A stretch of 64,000 bases of DNA from Sequoia sempervirens. Lineage: Eukaryota > Streptophyta > Pinopsida > Cupressales > Cupressaceae. Numbering within the stretch: the stretch's first letter is position 1; each line of letters starts with the position of its first letter. Shown here piece after piece: positions 54,933 through 64,000 of this stretch. Position numbers and translations under genes: made by a program. The notes under the pieces were generated by a model that worked only from the letters and a program-made list of their open reading frames with translations, was not told the origin of the DNA and did not search any database. The stretch covers positions 216,791 to 280,790 of the forward strand of contig VDFB02275659.1 in assembly GCA_007258455.2 (NCBI GenBank). Reading direction: 5' to 3'.

Positions 54933-55258
54933 AGTAACATTTTTCCATTGTACTAAGAACGATCTATTAACCGGTTCCTTCTCAGGAGTATGTGGACATT
55001 CCATCAATTTGAGTAACGAGAGAATGTATTTTATGTATAACATCTTTCATTCTATTTTTGTTTAAATTTCTATCCTTTAGCAGAATACCAATTAAATTAT
55101 TGGTAACATTTTTCCATTGGACTAAGAACGACTTACTAATTGCTTCCTACTCAGGAATATGTGGATATTCCATCAATCTGAGTAATGAAAGAATGTTATT
55201 TTTGTATAAAATCTTTCATTCTATTTTTTCTTAAATTTCTATCATTTAGCAGAATGTT
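54933..55258. repeat. Direct repeat pair, about 168-bp period
   Basis: Two adjacent units, 54933-55090 and 55102-55258, share GTAACATTTTTCCATTG, ACTAAGAACGA, ATTCCATCAAT and ATCTTTCATTCTATTTTT in order. Confidence 0.8.
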
Positions 55259-55924
55259 AAATAATTTTTCTTCTCTTTTTGCAGGTTGTTCTAATGAATC
55301 AAGTGACGATGAAGATTAGTGGAGGTTCATTCCAACTAGCTCCCGCTTTAGGTAATTCTATTTTTATAGATTTTCTTTGCACCAATAGGAGAGCTATATT
55401 AATTCCCAAGCATAGAATTTGATATTTTGTAAATTTGTTACTCTCGATGGATAAACTTAAGAGATGGATGAATATCACATTGATGGAAAAATACAAGCAA
55501 TTTCCATCACTAAAACTTTCTGTTTTATTCAGTAGCATTATCATTCCATTACATGTAGAATAAAAGAACTTAAAAGTCTTCCTAGGATGTTGTAAGCATA
55601 GTGAATTGCAGAAAATTTATCATGCAATTAGTTCAGTTAAGATGGTGCATGCTGTTTAATCTCAAACTAGTAAAACCGTCATATGCATGGCACAAGTTCA
55701 ATCCTTGTTATCACAAACTTCATGTGGGTCGGTAATCGAACTGAGGCATGTTACAATCAAAACTTGTGCTCCAGCTCTGGTATATGCCTCCTTGATCTCA
55801 TTTGACATATATGCACCAACATAAAATTGTGTGATGAGTAAATTGAAGCTTAAATGAAAAATCCTTTTGCGTTTTATTTCTATGTTCAATAATATACTAT
55901 AATGATTTGTGGATGTCATAGCAT
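55259..55924. other. Unassigned, possible splice acceptor
   Basis: TTCTCTTTTTGCAG (55271-55284) looks like an acceptor and is followed by CSNESSDDED and a stop in one frame, but no other exon is found. The rest has no supported gene. Confidence 0.3.
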
Positions 55925-56723
55925 AATGAATGAATGAATGAATGTTTTTAATCACGTCCACGAGGCCAAGCAGCCTATGGGACCCAAAGATAGCAAGCGA
56001 AGAGACGTGAACCCCAGAAAATGCAAAAACCTATGTTTCTTTTTCTTTCTGCATCTTGGATCTTCTGCTGTGTATCTTGATCAGAAAATCTGCAAACCCT
56101 ATTATCTTCTCTTCTTCAAACAGATCACCCAAATTTTTCCCTTTTAATGTCTCAGTATAATTGATCTGAATTTCCTTGTAAGCCGAAAATTCCCTGATGT
56201 AGTGCCATTCTGTCTCAACCACTCCTTGAGTGCAATATCTACACCTTCTGTCTGCCCACTCCTCTTTAGGTATCATCCACCTTCCGGTCTCACATCTAAG
56301 CTGGTGCGAACTTGTTCTAATCTGAGCTATCAACATTTTCACTTTCCATTTTATTTCCATTCCGATGTAGGTCTTTTGTGTGTGGTCATGTGTAGGGTTA
56401 AAATGTTTGACATAGTATTCTTTCTTCCTCCCAAGTGGCCCTTTCCACATGCTTTCTTTGAACTTTCCTTGCACATACCTTTTTATTTCCCTATTGGCAT
56501 TTGGACACTCACTTATGCTAATACCCCACTTGCTCATCCATTTGATATTCTGTTTCATCCACGTGCTCTTTCTTCTATCTAATTTTTCATTTGCTGCCAT
56601 TTTTGGCCAGCGATGAGTCTCCATGTTATCTAGTCTTCTTAGATAGCTTAGCAACCGAGACATAGCAGATGCTTCAATAGGGAAAGCCCCGGCCTCAGCT
56701 AGAACATAAGCAAAGAAATTCAA
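55925..56723 (-). mobile_element. LINE-like non-LTR retrotransposon, 3' end
   Basis: A 230-codon minus-strand frame (56723-56031) with PIEASAMSRLLSYLRRLDNM, RWPKMAANEKL, HTQKTYIGMEIKWK and then QLRCETGRWMIPKEEWADRR, CRYCTQGVVETEWHYIREF. The Cys-x2-Cys...His...(Phe for Cys) pattern after LRCETGRW is the zinc-binding end of endonuclease/RT proteins of non-LTR elements, distinct from the usual plant L1 form. The last Cys is replaced by Phe. At 55925-55944 the minus strand has five CATT units, a microsatellite tail typical of CR1/RTE-type elements. RT is missing: 5' truncated. Confidence 0.65.
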
Positions 56724-57510
56724 CCTAGCACAGATTAAATTCTTAACTACGTGTCTAGATATAATTGTTGCTGCTCCTATTGGTTGATTGCACTTACTAT
56801 GAGCCTTGGAGTGACAAATTACTTGGCAATCGGTTTCTTTTTTGTTCCTGCAATCAAGGAAGCAGTTTGTAATGTATCAATCAGATTGTGGTAAACATTC
56901 TTTATCTTGATGAATGTGATGACTTAAGCATTTTCTCTCATATTCATTTTCAGCTGTAGTGTTTCTTTTGACAGTTTATAGTATCACTCAAAGCAGCAAA
57001 AATATTTTGGGGAAAAAATCGGCAAACCAAAAGTATAAGATTTTTTGAAAAAATCGGGAAAAATCAGATTTTATAAAAAACGTGAAAACTTGTAGAACAA
57101 CAGACAAAAACTATTTTTTTTTAATTGAAAGGCATTTCCATAGCAATAGAGATATAGAGAGCAAATAAAATCGAGAGTTTAACTAATGAACCATAGAAAA
57201 TAGATTTTTGTTGTTTATATTCATATCGTTGATTACATTGCATTCCACATCTTTCAAAGCATTAGTTCACAATGCTTAACTAATAACTAGATGCTGATAG
57301 ATGACAAAATTTTAATTACAATATAGTTTGTACAAAGTCAACCTATAAATTGAGTACAAACTTCCAAAAAATCAAAAGTAGCCAATGACTCTTGCTAGTT
57401 GCTGCTGTAAATAGAGCTATGCTAGAGGGTTGCAAGTCCTGATGATGAAGCTCCTGGGGCAGAGCCTCTCCTAAGTCGTTCAATCAAATGAGTATCAAAG
57501 TTGGCCTCCG
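56724..57510. other. Unassigned AT-rich sequence
   Basis: No supported gene. AAAATCGGGAAAAATC-like stretches near 57040. The lower end borders the hAT-like gene's 3' region. Confidence 0.35.
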
Positions 57511-59137
57511 TTAAGATCTCAAATCCTCAACCTCAAGAAATTCATCACTAGCAATCCACTCATTATCTGGATCAATCTTATCAAGGTCAATTGGCTCAAC
57601 ATCCTCAATGGTACCTAGTTGTGCCCATGGACAAATTAGTCTTTGGATTACAAGTGAAAAACATTATGAATACAATTACAAATTTACAGCTACGATTGCA
57701 AGTATACTAAAAGTCTAACCTTGAGCTTTCTTTAGCTTCAAGCGGAGGTTGTGGTGAACAAACACCAAGTCATTCATCTGTTGTTGTGTTAGGCAGTTGC
57801 ATTTCTTTGAATGTACGTGTTCAAAAACACTCCAAGTATGCTCACAAGCAGATGAACTGCATGGCTGGCTCAGAATGCGTTTCACTATCTACCTAAGATT
57901 TTTGGTTTTGTGACCAAAAAAATCCCACCATAGCACTGAAAAACACATTATATGGAGATGATATCAAGTAAGAATATCTTAAAATTTTAACACAGTTAAT
58001 GATTTTGTCCACAAAATAGAGAGATTGTCAAAATTTTATAGACTCTACCTGGTTGCAAGGTCTTCCTGCCTTCCACAACAGCCTTAGATGAGAGAAAACC
58101 CCTTGCTTTCTTGTACATTGCTAACTCTCCCATAGCTGTCGTTAATTGTTCTGTGGTAGCAAATGTTTTTTCCATGCATATGAACAAGCCCGGTGCAACC
58201 TCACCATCATCATCTCTAAATGAAGAGTTATAGAACAAACTTGGATTAAGATAGTATCCTGCAGCATGGAGAGGAGAATGCATTTGTTGATCCCATCTTC
58301 TATCAATTATCTCCCATAATGGCATATACCTGTCCCTATCATTTTCCATCCTACTTGTCATCACCTCCTTGGCCCTATTCATGGCATCATACAAATATCC
58401 CATGGGAGATTTATCCCCATCCACTAGTCTCAAGACTTCCACTAGAGGCTATGAAAATTGTACTTCTTCAGTTGCATCCCAAAAACTAGTAGAATAAATG
58501 TACTTTGACACTATTCTACCATCTACTCGATTTGTGAAGCTAGAATCTATCCACACATTTGAAACAAACATTCATTTCAATTTTATATTTTGTTGGCAAA
58601 GAGTTTGTAGTGCAAAGAAGTGTGTTGCAAATCTTGTCACCCCTGGTCGAACTAACTCCTTGCCCTTTGTGAAAGATCACATCATACACAAAACCCTTGT
58701 GTGATTATAGTTAAATTTGGTAATTGAGCGAACCTTGTGCAATAACTCCTTAACCCACTCAAGTTTTCCAATGTCCTCTAGGTTTAGATCAAGGCAATGT
58801 GCTACACATGGAGTAAAAAATATGGAGGGGTATTTCTCTGTCAGGAGTCTCCCAGCATCAACACAAGCAACAACATTATCTGTAATTAATTGAACCACAT
58901 TCTGCGGCCCTATTTCTTTGACCACTAAGTCATACATGTCGAATAATGCAGCTGTAGATTTGATTGTGGCTGATGCATCCACAAATTTCAAAAAAATTAT
59001 GTCAATATTTCCAGACACGAGCAAGTTGATGAGTGTTTGATTCCTCCTATTTGTCCATCCATCTGATATTATGCTGCAACCAATCTTTGCCCAAATTATT
59101 CAATGTTGATCAACAACATCATTAACATCCTGTACTG
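57511..59137 (-). pseudogene. hAT-like transposase gene, three exons, 5' end cut
   Basis: Minus strand. Exon A (59137-58049): GCSIISDGWTNRRNQTLINL and VVQLITDNVVACVDAGRLL (DUF659), FFTPCVAHCLDL, SFTKGKELVRPGVTRFATHF, then LRLVDGDKSPMGYLYDAM. Donor CCAG|GTAGAG. Exon B (57935-57720): WWDFFGHKTKNLR, TAG, IVKRILSQPCSSSACEHTWS (hAT dimerisation domain). Exon C (57614-57511): TIEDVEPIDLDKIDPDNEWI to TAA. Both junctions keep frame. Three or more stops in exons A and B inactivate it. The N-terminal part (normally a BED zinc finger) is lost where an LTR begins at 59138. Confidence 0.82.
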
Positions 59138-59237
59138 TGTAATGTCCCCAAATTTGGAGAACCCCTAAATCTGCCCTAACTTATCAATTTTGAATAATCA
59201 ATTTGGTTTAGGGAATATCTATAAATTGATTAGGACC
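59138..59237 (+). repeat. LTR start inserted in the hAT-like gene
   Basis: TGTAATGTCCCC at 59138, the same LTR start as element B. It runs to the GGACC duplication at 59233-59237, where the short unit III relative is inserted, and should continue at 61970. The far end was not identified. Confidence 0.6.
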
Positions 59238-60599
59238 TATTGATGTGTATTTTGTGACACACCAAACATCAAAATAAAATGCCCAAAGACACCCTATCCT
59301 GTCTTGAAAAACCACCGCGTATGCTAAGATTGTGAGAAGATCATATGGCGATTCCAAGGTTCCTTATGTCAAGTCTTGACGTGTGGATAAGCTCAATGGT
59401 CATTGTGATATGCTGGTAACACAAAGTGGGTGCAATCTTCAAGGGAGTGTGCTTATGATTTTCACGTCATGAATAACTACCATCAAATCAAACAATATTT
59501 ATCCAGACAAAAGTTAGGCATCCACAAAGTAAGCTCAGGCTAACTTTACACATTGAATGAAAATCATTCATTCAAAGAAAGTATGAGCGAAAGTTCCACC
59601 AATCTATACTATCAATCTATCATTCATCTAACATGCATGAAATAAAATCTAAACTATGATGAGGGATAAGAACCATGCCAACTCCAAAATAAGACAAGTA
59701 ATCACCATTAATTTGAACAATGGATTACTTATTACTTTGGCAGTCGTATGCAACAATTTACTTATCTCAACATGTTTTGCAACATGCTCCCATGCTTTAC
59801 AAATGAGGAGTGAGCTCAATTTATAGGCTCCTCAATTACAATTCAATGGCCAAGATTGATTTAGGATCAACAGCCGAGATTAAAATAAAACCCTAATTAG
59901 GGTCTATCACAACTAACTCCTTCTTGACCAATGAGAAAATTACATTCAAGGACACTTGTCCTTTTTGCTAAATATGAACCAACAATAAAATAGAAAGTTG
60001 CTGCATGGTGGAGTGTCAGGTTCATTGAGTCTAGACGTGCTGACTTGGAATAATTTGATTGGTTGAGGCGCCACTTCAGCAGGTGGGATGTCCTCCTTGG
60101 TCACTTTGTTCATTTTTCCATGTTCTTGCCTTAGAATATTTTCCTTGCTGATGACTCTGTCCTTTGTGCTTGTTTCTTCCTAGCTTTGATCTTGGATTCC
60201 TTTTGAGACTTTGATTTCTTCTTCTCACCTGTATTGGAAGTCTCTCCCTGGAGCACATGTTTAGACTTGAAGTTATTAAGTCTTTCTTTCCGGATTGCTC
60301 TGAAATTTCTTCAAGTGCTTTGAATTTGGAGAGGAACTCCCTTGTGCTTTTGCCACAATGGAGGAAATTGGAACTTTCTCTGTGATGAATTTCCCATACT
60401 TAGCCAAATTTTGGCTATTCAATTTCATTTTGAAATACCTTCATGTGGACCATTCAACATTTAGCCAAGGTTTTAGATGAACTTTTCCTGTGGATTTGTC
60501 TTCAATTTTGAATTTGGCTTGTGCTATGTAGGACAAATTCCATCCTTGGACAAGGATTTTATTCACTTCCTCTTTACTTTTCCTGTTTTCTGAATTTTT

Positions 60600-61450
60600 C
60601 TCCTTGGGCAGACCTTACTTTGGTCTTGCCATCCACTCTTTATGCCAAAGTCAAACTTTGCATTGGTCTGGACATTTTTCCTAGGTTGGACTTTGAAGTG
60701 CTTGTGCCAAGTCAGACTTTATGTCTTTTGTGCCAAGTCGGACTTGCCAGTGGTTTTGACATCCTTCCCTTGGGAAAATTCAGACTTCATCATGCTTAAG
60801 ACATTCCACACCTGGGCAAGGTCAGACTTTGAAGTGCTTGTGCCATCTCATCTTCAAGTGGGGTGGAGTTTTCCTTGTCTGCTACCTTCAACACTTAACC
60901 AAATTTTTCCAATACTTAGCCAATTTCATGAAATTTCCTTCCCAAGGCATCTATACTTAGTCATTTTTTAAAATTTTCCTTCCTCCTCTTGGCTGGGCGG
61001 ACTTCATGAACCTCATGCCATGCCTTCCTTGGCTTGGGCGAACTTTCCTTCCACCTTGCCATAAGGTTGGCGGACTTCATAACTTTCATTCCCAAGTTGC
61101 TTGCAAGGTGGGTTGGACTTAGAATCTTGTTTGACAAAGTGCTTTGACATGGCGAACTTCACACTTCCCTTTCCATACACTATCTCCTTATGGCGGACTT
61201 CACACTTTCTTTTCCATATGCAAGTGCAGACTTGGAGAATTTCTTTCCATGTTGTTGGGCAGACTTTGAAACTTTTACTCCACTTTCCCTTGGTGTCTTA
61301 GGCAGACTTTGGTGGTGCCTTTCCACTTCCTAGTCCAAGGGTGGACTTCAAGAAGTTTTTGCCATGCTCATGGCGAACCTTGGAGATACCTTGACTAAAG
61401 TATGGCAGACTTCCAAGATACTTTGCCATGTCCATTTCTCTTCCAAGCAG
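60600..61450. repeat. Degenerate GGCGGACTT array, short relative
   Basis: About 15 variants such as GGCGGACTTC, GGCAGACTTT and GTCAGACTTT, 30-70 bp apart, with TTGCCAT or TTTCCAT between. Same array as 47760-48540. Protein frames here (60521-60971) derive from the array. Confidence 0.75.
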
Positions 61451-61924
61451 ACTTCCTCTATGCCATTGTTCTGTCATTCTTCTGGATCATCAAACCCTCG
61501 CCATATGCCTTGATTTTTCATGATTTTTGCTTGCTTTTTACTTGATTTTTCTTCTGGTGGCCTAAATTTTTTAATTCTAAAAATGGAAATGTTGACTTCA
61601 TGACCTAGGTTGACTTTCTAAAAATAGAAAAAGCAAAATCCCTAAAAAATAGGAGTCTCGGATTGGTCCAAAAAGCCAAAAAGAAAAAAAGCAAAAAAAA
61701 AAATCCATAAAAAATAGGAAGTGTTAGAATTGAGTGAAAGCAATTGCGTTCTTCGTCGACCGAGTCTTCTGAGCACTTTGGCGATGTCTATGCACAGTTT
61801 CGGGCTTGAATTCTCTACTTGGCTTGGGTGATAACTCCAAACTCAAACTCCTCATTGTAAAAAGACTGGTGATTAGCAGTTGCGACGCCAAGGCAAAAGA
61901 ACCCAAAAAGCAAAAACAAAGGGT

Positions 61925-61941
61925 CCCCATTTGCAATGGGG
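61925..61941. other. Terminal hairpin of the short relative
   Basis: Same CCCCATT-TGC-AATGGGG hairpin 23 bases from the end as in unit III. Confidence 0.75.
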
Positions 61942-61969
61942 CAATGTGTGAAAAGGTCATAATAGGACC

Positions 61970-62760
61970 CTGCAAGACAGAAGTAGAAAATATTTACAAG
62001 ATAATATTATATGATGCCCTTATTTGAATATGCAAAGAAAACAAGGGAAGTAAGATTAGTGATGCAACTACCTGTTTAAGTCTTACAAATAACAAGAAAC
62101 CAATATCATATCATAAATATATTGGAATCTTTTAGGTTTCTAATTCATTCTTCTTGAAATAAAATGGTTTGATAGGGTGCCCAAGAAACCCTCTACCCTA
62201 GGCCCAAGAGCAGTACACCCCTCTTGGCCCCATGTGGCCCTTGCCATCCATATGGGGTGGTGTGCCTAGTGAGGCGTCCTATCGTTGTTCCCTTGTACTA
62301 GAGCCATTATCACTTAATCATATTGAGAGATTGAGGGTGCAACTACAACAGGGTGTCCTGGGAAGTCATTCCCTCTAATTCCAAGAGCAGTACACCCCTC
62401 TTGGCCCACATGTGGCAGGCCTCAGCCATCCATCATGGGGTGGTGTACTTAGAGGGTGGCCCCAATGCTATTTTCCCTCCTCGTAGGCCCTTAAATCCCC
62501 CTAACATGATTTATTGTCAAAGTTATCTATGTATATACACTTTATACTTATCCAATAATATCTTCATATTCAATCACAAATTGTATTGCTATGGTTGCTG
62601 TCCTAAATGTCGTCTATTTTTGAATCTTCCCTCCTATAATGATCCTCGTGCCCCTATACATTTCTTAACTTCCTCCCTTTATATGATGGGGACAAGACAT
62701 GACTCTTAACCCCAATCGATGTCTCACTCGGTACTTACCTTGATAGCAGCCTCTTTACAA
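61970..62760. repeat. Direct duplication with AAGAGCAGTACACCCCTC
   Basis: Two blocks (about 62165-62275 and 62338-62460) share CCAAGAGCAGTACACCCCTC, TTGGCCC, CATGTGGC and GGGGTGGTGT in the same order, about 173 bp apart. Likely the continuation of the LTR begun at 59138 or another repeat. The 118-codon frame at 62353-62709 crosses the second block and is not supported. Confidence 0.6.
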
Positions 62761-64000
62761 AATTAACCGTTTCTTTATTTAATTGCTACCTTCACAAGAT
62801 TCCATCGTTTCCTTAAACTATTTATAATTCACTTAAGTGCTTCTTTACAACAGATTTCTATCTTCACACATATAAACTTTATCTTTTTACTAATGAATCC
62901 CTCTCCCTCAAGTTTTGTCTTATTCTCCACTCTTATATGCCCCGATGGCTATTCAAGGGTCAATGGTCATGACTCTTGGAAAGATGATCACACCTTTTGA
63001 CTTCATTGAACTGTTTGCTAATATTATTGTTGTTGTTTAGTATATGTATTTTTTATTTAAATATTTCTATTGATATATCTTATTAATATTATTTTATATT
63101 ATTTTTCTTGTGAATATCATCTTTACTATTATATTTATAATTACTAATATTAATTATTATTTAAATTTGTTTCTTTTTCAGTTTTCAATAATAAGTTGTA
63201 ATATATATTTTAATTGTAATATGTTTATATATTACATTATTTAACGATGTTTAGATTTTGGTATTTATGAATAATATTTAGGATGGTAATTATTTGTATT
63301 TATGATAATATTATCTTGGTAATTATAATGATGTTTAAATGACAATTACTTATTTTATATTTTGATATATATTCGGTTTGGTTCTTTGTATTTCAATACC
63401 TCAGATTTAGTACTAACATTTAGGTTAACAACCTACTTGTGCTATTTTTTTCTATTCAAATTTAGTGGAATGTTTCTAACCAATAAACTTTAGATTCAAC
63501 CCTATATGAATGTTGAGGAAAAAAATGGTTCCAGTATATGATTGGACCACTAAGATAAGGATGCATGATTCTCAAAGGAACTACAATAATTTTGTAGACT
63601 ACTTCTTGGCTCTATTATATCAAGCAATTACAAATACTCCAATGCCTAGATTTCCTATGTCTTGTAGAAATTAAATTCAAATAGGAAAATAAATACAATT
63701 TGATGATTGGTACTTAATGTAAGAATATATTGTGCTAAGATTTTATGGATCAAGAGCAGAGCCATCCAAACTTCCAATACATGTGACAGAAAGGGTTTTT
63801 GCATTGGATCAAGAGTAGAGCCATCCAAACTTCCAATATATGTACAATAGATGGAGAGTACTGATCAACTATACTATGTCAGTCAGAAAAAGAAGATCAT
63901 ATTTCCTTCTTTACCTTTTTCATGTGGAGGGTTCACATTTTGAGAGAAAATCATTTAGTGTTGTACATGAACTTTTGAATTTTTTTCAATTTGATGTTTT
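62761..64000. other. AT-rich sequence, no gene seen
   Basis: Long AT-rich stretches (63030-63370) with TTATTATATT-like runs. A 39-bp duplication with 59-bp period occurs at 63746-63784 and 63805-63843 (TGGATCAAGAGCAGAGCC and TCCAAACTTCCAATA). No open frame of note. Confidence 0.5.

Larger units (their letters stand above)
59238..61964 (-). mobile_element. Short relative of unit III (2.7 kb)
   Basis: Starts TATTGATGTG and ends TCATAATA on the plus strand; flanked by a perfect GGACC (59233-59237 and 61965-61969). Its left 0.7 kb and right 1.5 kb match the ends of unit III, while the gene-bearing middle is absent. On the minus strand CCTATAAATTG (around 59830) resembles a TATA box and would place a U3 of about 2.1 kb before it, as in a solo LTR. 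Equally it could be an internally deleted derivative of a gene-bearing element. Confidence 0.75.

Noticed and set aside
56202..56582. 126-codon plus-strand frame
   Set aside because: Antisense of the LINE-like protein; no domain.
58498..58704. 68-codon plus-strand frame
   Set aside because: Shadow of the hAT-like exon on the minus strand, which has clear domain motifs.
62353..62709. 118-codon plus-strand protein
   Set aside because: Crosses a direct repeat, has no recognised domain and no gene-like context.

Overview
The window is a transposable-element graveyard from a large plant nuclear genome. Several Ty3/gypsy retrotransposons are nested inside one another, with pieces of Ty1/copia, a LINE-like element, a hAT-like transposase gene and a PPR pseudogene. 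There is no intact host gene, no bacterial gene and no tRNA or rRNA gene. The gypsy types, LTRs beginning TGTAATGTCCCC, LTRs above 1 kb and a PLS-type PPR fragment suggest a gymnosperm, probably a conifer. That is inference; the sequence alone does not name the species.

Layout. (1) 1-3908: truncated minus-strand gypsy relic (element 1) with gag and protease remnants and no RT or integrase. (2) 3909-4350: PPR pseudogene with three 78-bp tandem units and one inverted copy. (3) 4397 to about 50091: old plus-strand chromovirus (element B), opened by three insertions. The first, 4460-29439, lies in its left LTR and is a Tat-lineage element (element 2, flanked by ATGTT). The second, 31506-39149, lies in gag and is a complete minus-strand chromovirus (element 4, flanked by CTCAT). 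The third, 42464-49140, lies in the integrase gene and is an unfamiliar 6.7-kb unit (unit III). (4) Inside element 2 sits a further minus-strand chromovirus, 18068-25668 (element 3). (5) 50092-55290: copia gag/protease fragment, inverted LTR half, degenerate tandem repeats. (6) 55925-56723: LINE 3' end with a (CATT)n tail. (7) 57511-59137: three-exon hAT-like pseudogene cut by an LTR at 59138. (8) 59238-61964: short relative of unit III, flanked by GGACC. (9) 61965-64000: AT-rich sequence with small duplications.

The most interesting system is element 2. Its sense strand encodes gag, protease, a G-patch segment, RT, a degenerate RNase H, a second (archaeal-type) RNase H and integrase; protease to integrase lie in one frame. 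Its antisense strand carries a separate gene with a TATA box, a short first exon, an intron, a plant mobile domain (PMD), an acidic segment and a C-terminal coiled coil. Arrays of a 21-bp AGCGCG-type unit occur twice in the sense leader and once, inverted, in the antisense gene's intron. Element 3 interrupts the antisense gene, is flanked by a 176-bp duplication rather than a short target duplication, and has LTRs more diverged than those of element 2. One explanation is that element 2 transposed with element 3 already inside it.

Almost all in-frame stops in these elements can be explained by C-to-T changes at CAG, CGA or CAA, the pattern expected from long-term cytosine methylation. Divergence figures are hand counts from reading the sequence and are approximate.
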